This document shows, in pieces, positions 24,197-33,306 of a DNA stretch of 64,000 nucleotides (positions are counted from its first letter, which is position 1; each line of letters opens with the position of its first letter). The stretch spans positions 1,612,001 through 1,676,000 of the forward strand of contig NZ_CP126271.1 of the NCBI RefSeq assembly GCF_003234655.2, read 5' to 3'. This DNA is from Curtobacterium sp. MCLR17_007 (GTDB taxonomy: Bacteria; Actinomycetota; Actinomycetes; Actinomycetales; Microbacteriaceae). A program made the position numbers and the translations under genes. Below the pieces are notes generated by a model. It made no database searches, was not told where the DNA came from, and was given only the letters and a program-made list of their open reading frames with translations.

Positions 24197-25417
24197 TTAT
24201 TGGTGCGTTCGATGTCGGGTTGCGACCCGCGGATCTCGGTGGGTGGTTGTTCCGAGGAGCAGCGCACCGCCGCCGATCGCTGCCACCGCTGCGCAGAGCA
24301 GCGCGGTGGTCGTGGCGTCGGTCGCGTGGAGGAGGGCGGCGCCGACTGCTGGTGCGATCGCGGTGGCGATGGTCACGGGGGCGGCGAAGATCCCGGTGAG
24401 GTGTCCGGTGTTCGCTGTGCCCCACCGGTCGACCACGACTGATGCCTGGATCAACGTGAGGGAGCCGCGGGCTGCGCCGGCGAGGACGGCTAAGCCGATG
24501 GCCGCGGGGAGAGCGCCGGCCCCTGCGGCGAAGCCGGCCAGCGCGATCACCGCGACCGCCGCAACCGCGGTGACAGCTGGGACGGTCGTGGTGCCGCGTC
24601 CGAACGCGAAGAACGCGCGGCCGGCGACCTGTCCGACGCCGACGAGGCCGAAGGCGGTCGCAGCGGCCGCGGCGGCAAGTCCTGCGCTGGTCAGGAGGGG
24701 CACGAGATTGATGGTGAGGGCGTACAGCGCGAGCGCGAGGCCGGTGACGCCGACCTGCAGGAGCAGGAACGGTCTCGATCGTGCGATCCGGCGGACTCTG
24801 AACGGATCAGCGCGCGCGCCTGCCTCAGGTACGCCGTCGATGTGTGGCCACCGACGTGGGAGGAGGGTGGCGTGGATCGGGGCCACGGTGACGAGCAGGA
24901 TGCCGGCGAGGATTAGGAAGCTTCCACGCCATCCGAGGGCGTGCGTGAGGGCGACGGCGATGGGCGCGAAGATCGTCGAGGCGAGCCCGGCGGCGAGAGT
25001 CACAACGGTCAGAGCAGTACCACGGCGGGCGCCGAACGTGGTGTTGATGACCGTGAACGCGGCCTGGTACAGGGTCGCGGACTGGCCGAGACCGACGACG
25101 CACCATGCGGAGATGAACAGCGGGAACGAGGGTGCGACGGCGACCGCCACGAGGCCGACTGCGCCGGCGACTGTCCCGACCGTCATCGCCAGGCGCGGTC
25201 CCGCCCGGTCCAGGAGCCGCCCGACCGGGATCCCCGCGGCGGCGGAGAGGATCAACCCGGCGGAGAACGCCGTGGTGATGAGGACCACGGACCATCCGGT
25301 GTCCCGCGCGATCGCGGTACTGGTGGCGGGGAGGGCGTAGTACAGGGTTCCCCAGGAGATCACCTGCGACACGGACAAGCCGATCAGCAGAAACGGGTGC
25401 CGGGGCTGGTCAGCCAC
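24197..25417 (-). CDS. MFS transporter, last gene of arsenic operon
   Basis: This encodes 406 residues with about twelve hydrophobic helices and the MFS loop motif around GRLLDRAGPR between helices 2 and 3. It follows arsC2 by 39 bp in the arsenic operon. MFS pumps in ars operons (ArsK, ArsJ and others) export arsenite or organoarsenical products, but this protein cannot be placed in one of those groups by eye. Its AT-richer 3' flank carries the operon terminator. Confidence 0.82.
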   Translation of the reverse strand: MADQPRHPFLLIGLSVSQVISWGTLYYALPATSTAIARDTGWSVVLITTAFSAGLILSAAAGIPVGRLLDRAGPRLAMTVGTVAGAVGLVAVAVAPSFPLFISAWCVVGLGQSATLYQAAFTVINTTFGARRGTALTVVTLAAGLASTIFAPIAVALTHALGWRGSFLILAGILLVTVAPIHATLLPRRWPHIDGVPEAGARADPFRVRRIARSRPFLLLQVGVTGLALALYALTINLVPLLTSAGLAAAAAATAFGLVGVGQVAGRAFFAFGRGTTTVPAVTAVAAVAVIALAGFAAGAGALPAAIGLAVLAGAARGSLTLIQASVVVDRWGTANTGHLTGIFAAPVTIATAIAPAVGAALLHATDATTTALLCAAVAAIGGGALLLGTTTHRDPRVATRHRTHQ

Positions 25418-25456
25418 GGAGTGCGCTGGGTGGTTCAGCTCCGACCTGTGCCGTCG

Positions 25457-25852
25457 TCACTGCTTGAGGAGCTCGTGCTGGATGCGGTCCGCGACGGCGT
25501 CGCGCAGAGGGCGGACGTCCTCGGGCGACCAGGAGGACGGGTCGGGGAAGGACCATTCTAGGACCGTGCCTCGCGGCGTGGCTGGCAGTTCCAGGCCGGG
25601 CTTCATTAGCACGACGATGTCGGCTGCCTTGATGAGTTCCGCGGTGACCTTCCGGGGTGTCCGGTCGGTGATGTCGAGGCCGAGTTCCCCGACGGTCGCG
25701 GCGATCGAGGGGTTCACTGCCTCGGCCGGCGTGACGCCGGCGGAGGTGGCTGTATACCGCTCGGGTGCGGCGAGTTCGAGGAGTGCTGCGCCGAGTTGGG
25801 AGCGGCCGGCGTTGTGCTTGCAGATGAACAGGACGGTCGGCTTGGTCGTCAT
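25457..25852 (-). CDS. arsC: Arsenate reductase, LMW phosphatase type with single cysteine
   Basis: This encodes 131 residues of the low-molecular-weight tyrosine phosphatase fold. The P-loop is CKHNAGRS with Cys11, and SFPDPSS is the general-acid region. No second cysteine is present, as in mycothiol/mycoredoxin-dependent ArsC enzymes of actinobacteria. It would reduce arsenate to arsenite for export. It is smaller and different from the three-cysteine ArsC at 27317. Confidence 0.88.
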   Translation of the reverse strand: MTTKPTVLFICKHNAGRSQLGAALLELAAPERYTATSAGVTPAEAVNPSIAATVGELGLDITDRTPRKVTAELIKAADIVVLMKPGLELPATPRGTVLEWSFPDPSSWSPEDVRPLRDAVADRIQHELLKQ

Positions 25853-25865
25853 GTGGGCGTTCCCG

Positions 25866-27299
25866 TCAGTTGGCGCAGCATGAGCTGCTGTCAGTGGTTG
25901 GGGTGGACTCGGGGGCTGCGCAGCACGACGCCACTTCCGGAGCTGTCATGTCCAGGCTCGGGGCAGCGGTGGTCGGGCTCTCGGCGCTGCTTGGGGTGGT
26001 GCAGCAGGAGGATCCACCGAGATCCGTGGAGCAGACACCGGTCTCGGGGAGGACGAGCTCGACCAGGCGCGCGGCGGCGTGGTCGCCAGCGAGCTCAGCG
26101 GCGATGGAGCGGACTTGCTCGTACCCGGTGAGGAGCAGGAAGGTGGGGGCTCGGCCGTAGGACTTCATGCCGGCGATGAAGAAGTTCGGTTCCGGGTGCG
26201 CGAGCTCGGCGACTCCGTGTGGGGGTACGGAGCCGCAGGAGTGCAGGTTCGGGTCGATCAGCGGTGCGAGGGCTCGGGGTGCTTCGACGATGTCGTCGAG
26301 GCCGAGGCGGATCTCGCGGAGCATGTCGAGGTCGGGTCGGAACCCGGTCGCGTTCACGATCACGTCGACCGTCACCGCGAACGGCGCTCCGGCGCGGCGG
26401 CCGGTGACGGTGACCTGGTCGCCGTCGGGTCGGACGTCGTCGATCTCGAGCGACGCGATCTGCTGCACGCGACCGGACTCGACGAGCCCGTGGACGGTGG
26501 ACCCGAGCTGACCCCGGGCCGCGAGCCCGTCAGCTGCGTCGGCGCCGAGCCGGGCGGTGCCGGCGTTTCGGACAGCCCACAGCACGTCGGTACCCGGGGC
26601 CGTCTTGGCGAGGCTGGCGAGTTTGATGAGGGTGTTCGCCGCGGAGTGTCCGGCACCGACGACGAGGACCCGCTTCCCCGCCAACTTGGCACGGTCGGCG
26701 CCGAGGACGTCAGGCAGCGCGTGGACCACCCGGTCGCCGAGGTCCGCGGCGGGTGCGAGCCCAGCGGCAGTGAGCGGGTTCGGGGACGTGTAGGTGCCCG
26801 AGGTGTCGACGACCGCACGCGCAGTGACATCGTGCGCACCGTCGTCGGTGTGGAGGCGGAGCAGGAACGGGGTGTCGGCGCGGCCGGTAGAGCGGGTGCG
26901 GTCCATGCCCTGCCGTGACACCGCCTCCACGCGGGTGCCGTACTGGATCACCGGTGCGAGCTGCGGGGTCGCTGCCAGGGGGGCCAGGTACGTGTCGACG
27001 AGGTCGTGGCCGGTGGGCAGGGATGATGCCCGGGGTGCTTCCCAGCCGGTGGGTTCGAGGAGCCGCTGGGCGGCGGGGTCGATGACGTACTGCCACGGGG
27101 AGAACAGGCGGGTGTGTCCCCACGCGCGGACGCTGGTCCCAACCGCCGTTCCCGCTTCGTAAATTACGACGGGGAGGCCGCGCTCGAGGAGGTGCGCGGC
27201 GGCGGCGAGGCCGACGGGGCCGGCACCGATGATCGCGACGGGGAGTCCGGTGAGGCGGTCCGCGTCGGCCCGGGGTGGGACGGTGAGGGTGAGCGTCAT
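25866..27299 (-). CDS. FAD-dependent monooxygenase-like protein (ArsO type) with Cys-pair tail
   Basis: This encodes 477 residues. GAGPVGLAAAAHL near residue 24 binds FAD and a second Rossmann motif GAGHSAANTL binds NADPH. The C-terminal ~60 residues hold repeated Cys pairs (CSTDLGGSSCC, SCCAAPE, SSCCAN), a tail type seen in proteins that bind arsenite. Flavoprotein monooxygenases called ArsO occur in ars operons. The reaction is not settled. ATG at 27299 is used; it is 17 bp after arsC. Confidence 0.8.
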   Translation of the reverse strand: MTLTLTVPPRADADRLTGLPVAIIGAGPVGLAAAAHLLERGLPVVIYEAGTAVGTSVRAWGHTRLFSPWQYVIDPAAQRLLEPTGWEAPRASSLPTGHDLVDTYLAPLAATPQLAPVIQYGTRVEAVSRQGMDRTRSTGRADTPFLLRLHTDDGAHDVTARAVVDTSGTYTSPNPLTAAGLAPAADLGDRVVHALPDVLGADRAKLAGKRVLVVGAGHSAANTLIKLASLAKTAPGTDVLWAVRNAGTARLGADAADGLAARGQLGSTVHGLVESGRVQQIASLEIDDVRPDGDQVTVTGRRAGAPFAVTVDVIVNATGFRPDLDMLREIRLGLDDIVEAPRALAPLIDPNLHSCGSVPPHGVAELAHPEPNFFIAGMKSYGRAPTFLLLTGYEQVRSIAAELAGDHAAARLVELVLPETGVCSTDLGGSSCCTTPSSAESPTTAAPSLDMTAPEVASCCAAPESTPTTDSSSCCAN

Positions 27300-27316
27300 G
27301 ATCCTGGTCCTGTCGG

Positions 27317-27733
27317 TTAGGCGGTTGCTTCGGCGGGCAGCAGCTCGGCGAGGAGCGTCTGGACGCGGTGCTTGATGTCGTCCCGGATGGGGCGAACGTC
27401 CTCGATGCCGCGGCCGGCGGGGTCGGTGAGGTCCCAGTCCTCGTACCGCTTCCCGGGGAAGATCGGGCACGCGTCACCGCAGCCCATGGTGATGACGGCG
27501 TCGGAGTCGCGGACGGCGTCGGTGGTGAGGATCTTCGGCTGGTTGCCGGCGATGTCGATGCCGTCTTCGGCCATCGCCTGGATGGCGATGGGGTTGATCT
27601 GGTCCTTCGGCTCGGAGCCGGCGGAGAGGACCTCGACGCGGTCGCCGCCGAGGGCCTGGGCGTAGCCGGCGGCCATCTGGGAGCGTCCGGCGTTGTGGAC
27701 GCAGACGAACAGGATCGTGGGCTTGTCGCTCAT
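27317..27733 (-). CDS. arsC: Arsenate reductase ArsC, three-cysteine type
   Basis: This encodes 138 residues. The P-loop reads CVHNAGRS (Cys11), and Cys85 and Cys89 sit in ITMGCGDACP, allowing the internal disulfide relay of thioredoxin-linked ArsC. It converts arsenate to arsenite for the ArsB pump encoded immediately upstream in the operon. Length and motifs are standard. Confidence 0.94.
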   Translation of the reverse strand: MSDKPTILFVCVHNAGRSQMAAGYAQALGGDRVEVLSAGSEPKDQINPIAIQAMAEDGIDIAGNQPKILTTDAVRDSDAVITMGCGDACPIFPGKRYEDWDLTDPAGRGIEDVRPIRDDIKHRVQTLLAELLPAEATA

Positions 27734-27753
27734 GGGTGTGTGTCTTTTCGGGT

Positions 27754-29163
27754 TCAGTGGATGAGGGTGAGCCAGCCGGCGAGGGCGGCGAGGGTGATGG
27801 CGAGGACGGGGATGGTGAGGACGATGCCGGTGCGGAAGTACTGACCCCACCCGATGTGGATGCCCTTCTTCTCCAGCACGTGCAACCACAGCAGCGTTGC
27901 GAGGGAGCCGATGGGGGTGATCTTCGGGCCGAGGTCGGAGCCGATGACGTTGGCGTAGACCATCACCTCGTGCGTGAGCCCGGTCGCGCCGGCGCCGCCG
28001 ATGGCGAGGGCGGCGATGAGGACGGTGGGCATGTTGTTCATCAGGGACGCGAGGATCGCGATGGTGAACCCGACGCCGAGCGCGGTGACGAGGACCCCGT
28101 GGTCGCCGAACACGTCGAACAGCGTCGCGAGGTGGTCGGTGAGGCCCTGGTTCTGGAGGCCGTAGACGACGAGGTACATGCCGATGGAGAACAGCACGAT
28201 CTGCCACGGCGCCTCCCGGATCGTCTTCCACACCGGAATCACCCGCCCCGACGGCGTGCTCGGTCCGGCACCGCTACCGCCGACGCTGACGGTGGCAGTA
28301 CCGCCGGTGGTGACGAGGACCGGCGCAGCCGCAGTGCGGGCGAAGAGGAACGCGGGCTGCCGGGCGGCGACGAGGACGATGATGACGGCTCCGACGCCGG
28401 CGACGGCCGCGAGGGGGACGCCGAGTGGGTCGGCGGCGAAGTAGCCGACCAGCAGCAGCGCGAGGACGACCCAGCCAGCGCGGAACGTCGCACGGTCCGT
28501 GATCGCGGCGGCGGGGCTGGTGAGGGCGAGGACGTCGTACCGCTTCGGGATGCTCCTGCCGAAGTACAGCAGCAGCATGCCGAGGGAGGCCAGGACGGAG
28601 ACGATGCCGACGGGGATCATGACGGCGGCGTACTCGGCGAAGCCGAGGTGGAAGTAGTCGGCGGAGACGATGTTGACCAGGTTCGACACCACCAGCGGCA
28701 GACTGCCGGTGTCGGCGATGAACCCGGTGGCGAGGATGAACCCGAGCGCCGCTTTCTGCGGCATGTTCAACGCTCGGAGCATCCCGACGACGATCGGGGT
28801 GAGGATCAGCGCGGCCCCGTCGTTGGCGAACACCGCCGCGATGACCGCGCCGAGGCCCACGATCAGGACGAACAGCAGCCGTCCGTTGCCGCGGCCCCAG
28901 CGGGCGACGTGGAGGGCTGCCCACTCGAAGAACCCGGCCTCGTCGAGGATCAACGAGATCAGCACCACCGCGACGAAGGTCAGCGTCGCGTTCCACACGA
29001 TCCCGACCACGGTCGGGACGTCGGAGAGGCCGACGACGGTGGTGGCGAGGGCGATGACAGCGCCGATGAGCGCGGTGTAGCCGATCGGGAACCCCTTGGG
29101 TTGCCAGATCACCACCACGAGCGTCGCGACGAAGATCGCCGCAGCGACCACAGCCATCACCAT
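27754..29163 (-). CDS. arsB: Arsenite efflux permease ArsB-type
   Basis: This encodes 469 residues with about 12 hydrophobic helices of the ArsB/NhaD ion transporter superfamily. [34 protein letters not shown] and [10 protein letters not shown] are the conserved re-entrant and helix motifs. It expels arsenite or antimonite using the proton gradient. The start at 29163 overlaps the oxidoreductase stop by 3 bp; ATG at 29157 is an alternative. Confidence 0.92.
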   Translation of the reverse strand: MVMAVVAAAIFVATLVVVIWQPKGFPIGYTALIGAVIALATTVVGLSDVPTVVGIVWNATLTFVAVVLISLILDEAGFFEWAALHVARWGRGNGRLLFVLIVGLGAVIAAVFANDGAALILTPIVVGMLRALNMPQKAALGFILATGFIADTGSLPLVVSNLVNIVSADYFHLGFAEYAAVMIPVGIVSVLASLGMLLLYFGRSIPKRYDVLALTSPAAAITDRATFRAGWVVLALLLVGYFAADPLGVPLAAVAGVGAVIIVLVAARQPAFLFARTAAAPVLVTTGGTATVSVGGSGAGPSTPSGRVIPVWKTIREAPWQIVLFSIGMYLVVYGLQNQGLTDHLATLFDVFGDHGVLVTALGVGFTIAILASLMNNMPTVLIAALAIGGAGATGLTHEVMVYANVIGSDLGPKITPIGSLATLLWLHVLEKKGIHIGWGQYFRTGIVLTIPVLAITLAALAGWLTLIH

Positions 29164-30566
29164 CAGGCGGTCGCCCCGGCCTGGTTCACTGTGGCCTGGT
29201 TCGCTGCGGCGGCGGCGCGTTCCCAGCCCTGCGCGGCGACCTGCACGGCGTCCCACGGGGACCCGAGCGGCGGCGTGTAGCTGAGGTCAAGATCGATGAC
29301 GTCGTCCACGGTGAGTTCCGCGTGGAGGGCGGTGGCGAACGTGTCGATGCGCTTGCTGATCTCCGCGGTGCGCTGACCGACGATCTGCGCACCGAGAAGC
29401 CGACCGGTGGCCTGGTCGCCGGTGACGCTGATCGTCAGCGGGACGGCGCCCGGGTAGTACCGCTTGTGGTCATCCGCGACCGTCACCCGCGTCAGCGGCG
29501 ACACGTCCAGATGGCCGGTCTCGTGCTGGCGGAGGCCGGTGCGGGCGGCGACGAGGTCGAACACCTTCACCACCTGCGTCCCCACCGAACCGGCGAACGT
29601 CTTCGAGCCGCCGAGCATGTTTTCCGCAGCGACGCGACCCTGCTTGTGCGCTGTCGTCCCGAGCGGCAACCACGTGGTGCCGAGGAGGCGGTGGTGCGTC
29701 ACGACGCAGTCGCCGGCCGCCCACACGTGCGGCACCCCGGTCCGCATGCTGGCGTCGACGACAATCGCTCCGCCCTGCCCCAGCCGCGCACCCGCGGCGA
29801 CCGCGAGGTCCGTGACGGGACGGACCCCGACACAGACCACGACGAGCGCGAACGTGCCCTCCGCGTCACCGGAGGTGGAGCTGGTGGCGACACGCCACTG
29901 CCCATTGCCGCCCGGGGTGATGCCCGTGACGGTGGCACCGGTGAGGACCGTCGCGCCGTGGCGGCGCACCTCGGCGGTCACGAGAGACCCGAGCTCCGAG
30001 TCGAGGGTGGAGAGCACTTCCGCGCTGCGCTGGATGAGCGTCGTGTCGAACCCGCGCGCGACGAGGCCCTCGGTCATCTCCAGGCCGATGTAGCCGGCGC
30101 CGACGACCGCGACGCGGCTGCCCGCGGGCAAGAGCTCGAGGGCGTCGACGACCTGCTCGGCGTCGGTCATCGAGTGCAGCAGATGGATGCGCTGCTCCCC
30201 GAACGGCACCCCCGCGGGGCGCACCGGCTCAGCACCGGTCGCGATCAGCAGCTCGTCGTATGAGATCTCCTCCTCGCCGGCGGGACCGGTGACGGTCAGA
30301 AAGCGGCGGTCGACGTCGACGGCCGAGGCCCAGGTCGAGGAGCGGACCGCCATGCCAGCGGCTTCAAGGTCAGCACGGGTGCGGTGCGCGAGGGACGCTT
30401 CCGTGGCGACGTCACCGGACACCCAGTACGGGATGCCGCAGATGGAGAAGTTCGGGAACTCGTCCGCGAGCACCACCGTCACATCGGTGGTCGGGTCGAG
30501 TTCACGGGCACGGAGCGCCGCGGCAATGCCGGCGTCGCTGCCACCGACGGCGAGGAGATGAGTCAT
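29163..30566 (-). CDS. FAD-dependent pyridine nucleotide-disulfide oxidoreductase (CoA-disulfide-reductase-like)
   Basis: This encodes 467 residues. An N-terminal FAD motif is followed by [12 protein letters not shown] with a single redox cysteine, as in CoA-disulfide reductase or NADH oxidase (Nox/CoADR). NAD binding is at [12 protein letters not shown], and a C-terminal dimer domain follows. It is the first gene of the arsenic operon, divergent from arsR. A thiol-recycling or arsenic-redox role is inferred from context. Confidence 0.85.
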   Translation of the reverse strand: MTHLLAVGGSDAGIAAALRARELDPTTDVTVVLADEFPNFSICGIPYWVSGDVATEASLAHRTRADLEAAGMAVRSSTWASAVDVDRRFLTVTGPAGEEEISYDELLIATGAEPVRPAGVPFGEQRIHLLHSMTDAEQVVDALELLPAGSRVAVVGAGYIGLEMTEGLVARGFDTTLIQRSAEVLSTLDSELGSLVTAEVRRHGATVLTGATVTGITPGGNGQWRVATSSTSGDAEGTFALVVVCVGVRPVTDLAVAAGARLGQGGAIVVDASMRTGVPHVWAAGDCVVTHHRLLGTTWLPLGTTAHKQGRVAAENMLGGSKTFAGSVGTQVVKVFDLVAARTGLRQHETGHLDVSPLTRVTVADDHKRYYPGAVPLTISVTGDQATGRLLGAQIVGQRTAEISKRIDTFATALHAELTVDDVIDLDLSYTPPLGSPWDAVQVAAQGWERAAAAANQATVNQAGATA

Positions 30567-30623
30567 CAGGCTGGTCCTTCACGGATCGAGCGGGAGCCGA
30601 AACCCGGCGCGTACATCGAAGCA

Positions 30624-30653
30624 CGTCAATATCGATGAATGCAAATATAGACG
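30624..30653. promoter_or_regulatory. Candidate ArsR operator
   Basis: CGTCAATAT (30624-30632) and ATATAGACG (30645-30653) are inverted arms matching at 8 of 9 positions with a 12-nt spacer. They sit in the unusually AT-rich divergent promoter of arsR and the arsenic operon. Confidence 0.6.
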
Positions 30654-30682
30654 CGTGTCGAAGTGCGTGGGAGGATGAGCCC

Positions 30683-31036
30683 ATGACGATCGAGCTGCTT
30701 CCCATCCAGGACGTCACCGCGTGCTGCTCGCCCGTGACGACGGAGGCGATGGATCAGGCGTCCGCAGAGGTCCTCGCGAAGTCGCTCAAGGCGATCGCGG
30801 ACCCGGCGCGGCTCCGGCTGATCTCGATGGTCGCCGCGCACGACGGCGCCGAGGCGTGCGTGTGCGACCTGCAGGAACCGCTTGGCCTGTCGCAGCCGAC
30901 CGTCTCGCACCACCTCAAGGTGCTCGTCGACGCCGGAATCCTGCACCGCGAGAAGCGTGGCACGTGGGCGTACTTCTCCCTCGTCCCCGGCGCCCTCGAC
31001 ACCCTCGCCGGCCTCATCACCGTGCCGGCAAAGTAG
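30683..31036 (+). CDS. arsR: Arsenic-responsive repressor ArsR
   Basis: This encodes 117 residues. A winged helix-turn-helix includes LSQPTVSHHLKVL and wing HREKRGTWAYFSL. The arsenite ligands are visible as CVCDL (Cys59, Cys61), with a second pair Cys14-Cys15 near the N-terminus that may complete the site. Binding As(III) should release the divergent operon. GGGAGGA precedes the ATG at 30683; an in-frame ATG at 30635 would start inside the operator. Confidence 0.93.
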   Translation: MTIELLPIQDVTACCSPVTTEAMDQASAEVLAKSLKAIADPARLRLISMVAAHDGAEACVCDLQEPLGLSQPTVSHHLKVLVDAGILHREKRGTWAYFSLVPGALDTLAGLITVPAK

Positions 31037-31063
31037 GCCGAACCCGCGTAGCCGCGGATCTCC

Positions 31064-31549
31064 TCAGTGGTGGCCGTGAACGACGGCGTGACCGCGCCCG
31101 CGGCTGATCATCCATCGATTGACGGGGGTGGTGACGATGAATGCAACCAGGAGCGAGAACGCGAGGGAGCTCCAGAACAGCCAGTCGCTTAGCTGCGCGT
31201 CCATGGCGCCGGGGACAGCGACGATGACTGTGTTGTCGATGATCTCCATGATGGCGATCGACACGGTGTCGGCGGCGAGAGCGACTTTGAACGCGGCGGA
31301 GAACGTCAGTCCGGATCGGATGACGCCGCCCATCGTGAGGGCGTAGCCGAAGATGAACGCGAGCACGATCGACAGGATGATCGTCCCGGTGTTGTGCAGG
31401 CCGGTGGCGGTGCCGATGACCATGCCGAGCACTTCGCCGATCGCGCACCCGGTGAGGCAGTGCAGCGTCGCTTGCGCAGCCATCGACCAGGTCGTCGCCC
31501 CGTGACTGCCCTTTTGTTCGGCCATCTTGTGGTCCTCGTGCGCGTTCAT
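31064..31549 (-). CDS. DUF4396 membrane protein, copper module B
   Basis: This encodes 161 residues, a paralogue of the protein at 2405-2908 with almost the same membrane core (HCLTGCAIGEVLGM onward) and the same HGHH tail. The N-terminus is a different His-containing segment (NAHEDHK). It reads leftwards from the perfect CsoR operator at 31586. Unlike module A, no copA or copZ accompanies it, which suggests DUF4396 has its own copper role. Confidence 0.8.
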   Translation of the reverse strand: MNAHEDHKMAEQKGSHGATTWSMAAQATLHCLTGCAIGEVLGMVIGTATGLHNTGTIILSIVLAFIFGYALTMGGVIRSGLTFSAAFKVALAADTVSIAIMEIIDNTVIVAVPGAMDAQLSDWLFWSSLAFSLLVAFIVTTPVNRWMISRGRGHAVVHGHH

Positions 31550-31585
31550 GGTGCTCCTCGTCGGTCGCTGTCAACGTCTCGTTCT

Positions 31586-31604
31586 GGTACCCCCAGGGGG
31601 TACC
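31586..31604. promoter_or_regulatory. Perfect CsoR-type operator, module B
   Basis: GGTACCCCCAGGGGGTACC is a perfect 9-bp inverted repeat around one central A. It lies between DUF4396 (minus) and the DUF6153-like gene (plus). No csoR lies in module B, so the CsoR at 6180 or 62064 must act in trans if this site is used. Confidence 0.8.
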
Positions 31605-31746
31605 CTAGACGTCTAACGCCGATTCCTGTGATGTGTTCCCAAGCTGATCCGTGTGGCCGTGAATCCGCTCCGCCGGTTGCTTCCGCTTGAGCTGCTGCCG
31701 CACCATGGATTCCGCACCCCTGACCCGTCGGACTCACGAAAGCCGC

Positions 31747-32211
31747 ATGTTCCTCACCGCCAATGCTCCGCGTCGTCGCCTGCTGCTGCAGGTCATGGCG
31801 ACGTTGGCGTTGCTGCTGTTGATCGGATTCACGGTGCTGATGCACAGCATGCTCGGCCACACCACCGGCTCCGAGCACGCGATGACCACGGCGTCGAGCG
31901 CCATGAGTGCGGAGCACGGCCACAGCGCTCCCACCGGCCACGCTGAGCACGCCGCTGTACCGGCAGGCACCGTGATGACGGGGTTGAGCGACGCCGGGTG
32001 TGACGGCGGGCTGTGTTCGCTGATGTGTTCGCTGATGGGGATGGCGTGCGCGCTGACAATCGCCCTGTTCGCGTGGGCGCTGCTGCGCGCCCGGAACGGC
32101 GGGGTCCTCTACGTCCTGGCGCGGCTACTCGCGCTGGTTGACCGGGTGGCGCGCCGCGTCGCGACAGCGAAACCGCCGTCATTGACGGCGTTGCAGGTCA
32201 TTCGCATCTGA
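31747..32211 (+). CDS. DUF6153-like small membrane protein, copper module B
   Basis: This encodes 154 residues, closely related to the protein at 6596-7057. It has two hydrophobic segments, a Met/His-rich extracytoplasmic loop (MHSMLGHTTGSEHAM...EHGHSAPTGHAEH) and the same CDGGLCSLMCSLMGMAC motif. The ATG at 31747 matches the start of the paralogue. It is first in the plus direction from the CsoR operator. Confidence 0.72.
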   Translation: MFLTANAPRRRLLLQVMATLALLLLIGFTVLMHSMLGHTTGSEHAMTTASSAMSAEHGHSAPTGHAEHAAVPAGTVMTGLSDAGCDGGLCSLMCSLMGMACALTIALFAWALLRARNGGVLYVLARLLALVDRVARRVATAKPPSLTALQVIRI

Positions 32212-32264
32212 TTCCTTCCCGCGGGATACACCCACCTCGGGAGGCTCCCGCATGCCCGGAAACC

Positions 32265-32288
32265 CCGGGTAGGCACACGCCTGCCCGG
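32265..32288 (+). promoter_or_regulatory. Conserved leader hairpin before DUF305 gene, copy B
   Basis: CCGGGTAGGC and GCCTGCCCGG form a 10-bp stem containing one G-U pair where copy A (7109-7130) has a Watson-Crick pair. Structure is kept while sequence and loop changed. Confidence 0.45.
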
Positions 32289-32323
32289 ATCACCTGACGC
32301 ATCCACGGGAACGGAAACTTCTC

Positions 32324-33181
32324 ATGCACACCACCACGCGTGCCCTCGTGGTCGCCTCCGCATTCACCATCGGCCTCACCCTCGCCGGCTGCTCGACCAA
32401 CAGCACCGGATCTTCCGACAACTCGTCCTCGTCGTCGACATCGGCGGCGTCGAAGCGCAACGACCAGGACGTGATGTTCACGCAGGAGATGCGCGCGCAC
32501 CACCAGCAGGCGATCGAGATGAGCGACATGCTCCTGGAGAAGGGCTCCGACGTTGACGCCGACGTCGTCACCCTCGCCAAGCATATTAAGGCCGAGCAGA
32601 CGCCGGAGATCAAGACCATGACCGGCTGGCTGAAGACCTGGGGTGAACCCACCGATACCTCGACCATGTCCGGGATGGATCACTCCGCGACGTCGGGCGG
32701 CATGATGTCCGACCCCGACATGGAGGCCCTCGACAAGGCGTCCGCTGCGGACGCGGGAAAGCTCTACCTCGAGCAGATGGTCGAGCACCACACCAGCGCC
32801 GTCGACATGGCGGGAGCCGAAATCGACAAGGGCAAAAACACCGGCGCGGTCGCCCTGGCGAAGTCGATCGTGTCGAGCCAGACCGAGCAGATCACCCAGA
32901 TGAAGGACATACATCGCGTCGATGTGAGACCGGCGCGGGTCGCGGCGGTGCCTCCCTCACTGCCGCGGCCCGCGACCGATCCCACCTTCTTCTCTCACGC
33001 GACTGCGATCGAGCCCCTTTGTGGAGAATGTGCATGCCCCGCACCGACCCTAGACGCTCACCCCGTCCGGGCGGACCTTCGCCGTCAACCCAGTCGGCTT
33101 CGGCCGAGCACTCCTGCACCGCCAAGTCATGCCCGGCGGCAGCAACCCCGTCGATCCATCAGACGCCGGGTTTCCCCCTGA
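32324..33181 (+). CDS. DUF305 lipoprotein, module B, with frameshifted C-terminal extension
   Basis: The first ~196 residues match the DUF305 lipoprotein at 7162 (lipobox LAGC, HHQQAIEMSDM, VEHHTSAVDM). Near QMKD a 1-bp insertion relative to copy A removes the expected stop at about 32926. The frame then runs on ~87 residues through low-complexity Arg/Pro sequence unrelated to any domain. The DUF305 core should still fold. Downstream 33182-33306 holds no other gene. Confidence 0.8.
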   Translation: MHTTTRALVVASAFTIGLTLAGCSTNSTGSSDNSSSSSTSAASKRNDQDVMFTQEMRAHHQQAIEMSDMLLEKGSDVDADVVTLAKHIKAEQTPEIKTMTGWLKTWGEPTDTSTMSGMDHSATSGGMMSDPDMEALDKASAADAGKLYLEQMVEHHTSAVDMAGAEIDKGKNTGAVALAKSIVSSQTEQITQMKDIHRVDVRPARVAAVPPSLPRPATDPTFFSHATAIEPLCGECACPAPTLDAHPVRADLRRQPSRLRPSTPAPPSHARRQQPRRSIRRRVSP

Positions 33182-33306
33182 CCGCCTGTCAGTCCTTGAG
33201 CCACGCGGCGACTACGAAAACAGAGCAAATCACCAATGAGAATGGAGTCGAACGTGACCGACTCAATGACACGCCGCCCCGAGGCTGACGAGCGGACGGC
33301 CAGCTG

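Noticed and set aside
32930..33306. A second M23 peptidase gene after DUF305 copy B, by analogy with module A
   Set aside because: The reading frames are Arg/Pro-rich and lack HxxxD or HLH motifs; the corresponding module B peptidase lies at 37280-38155 instead.
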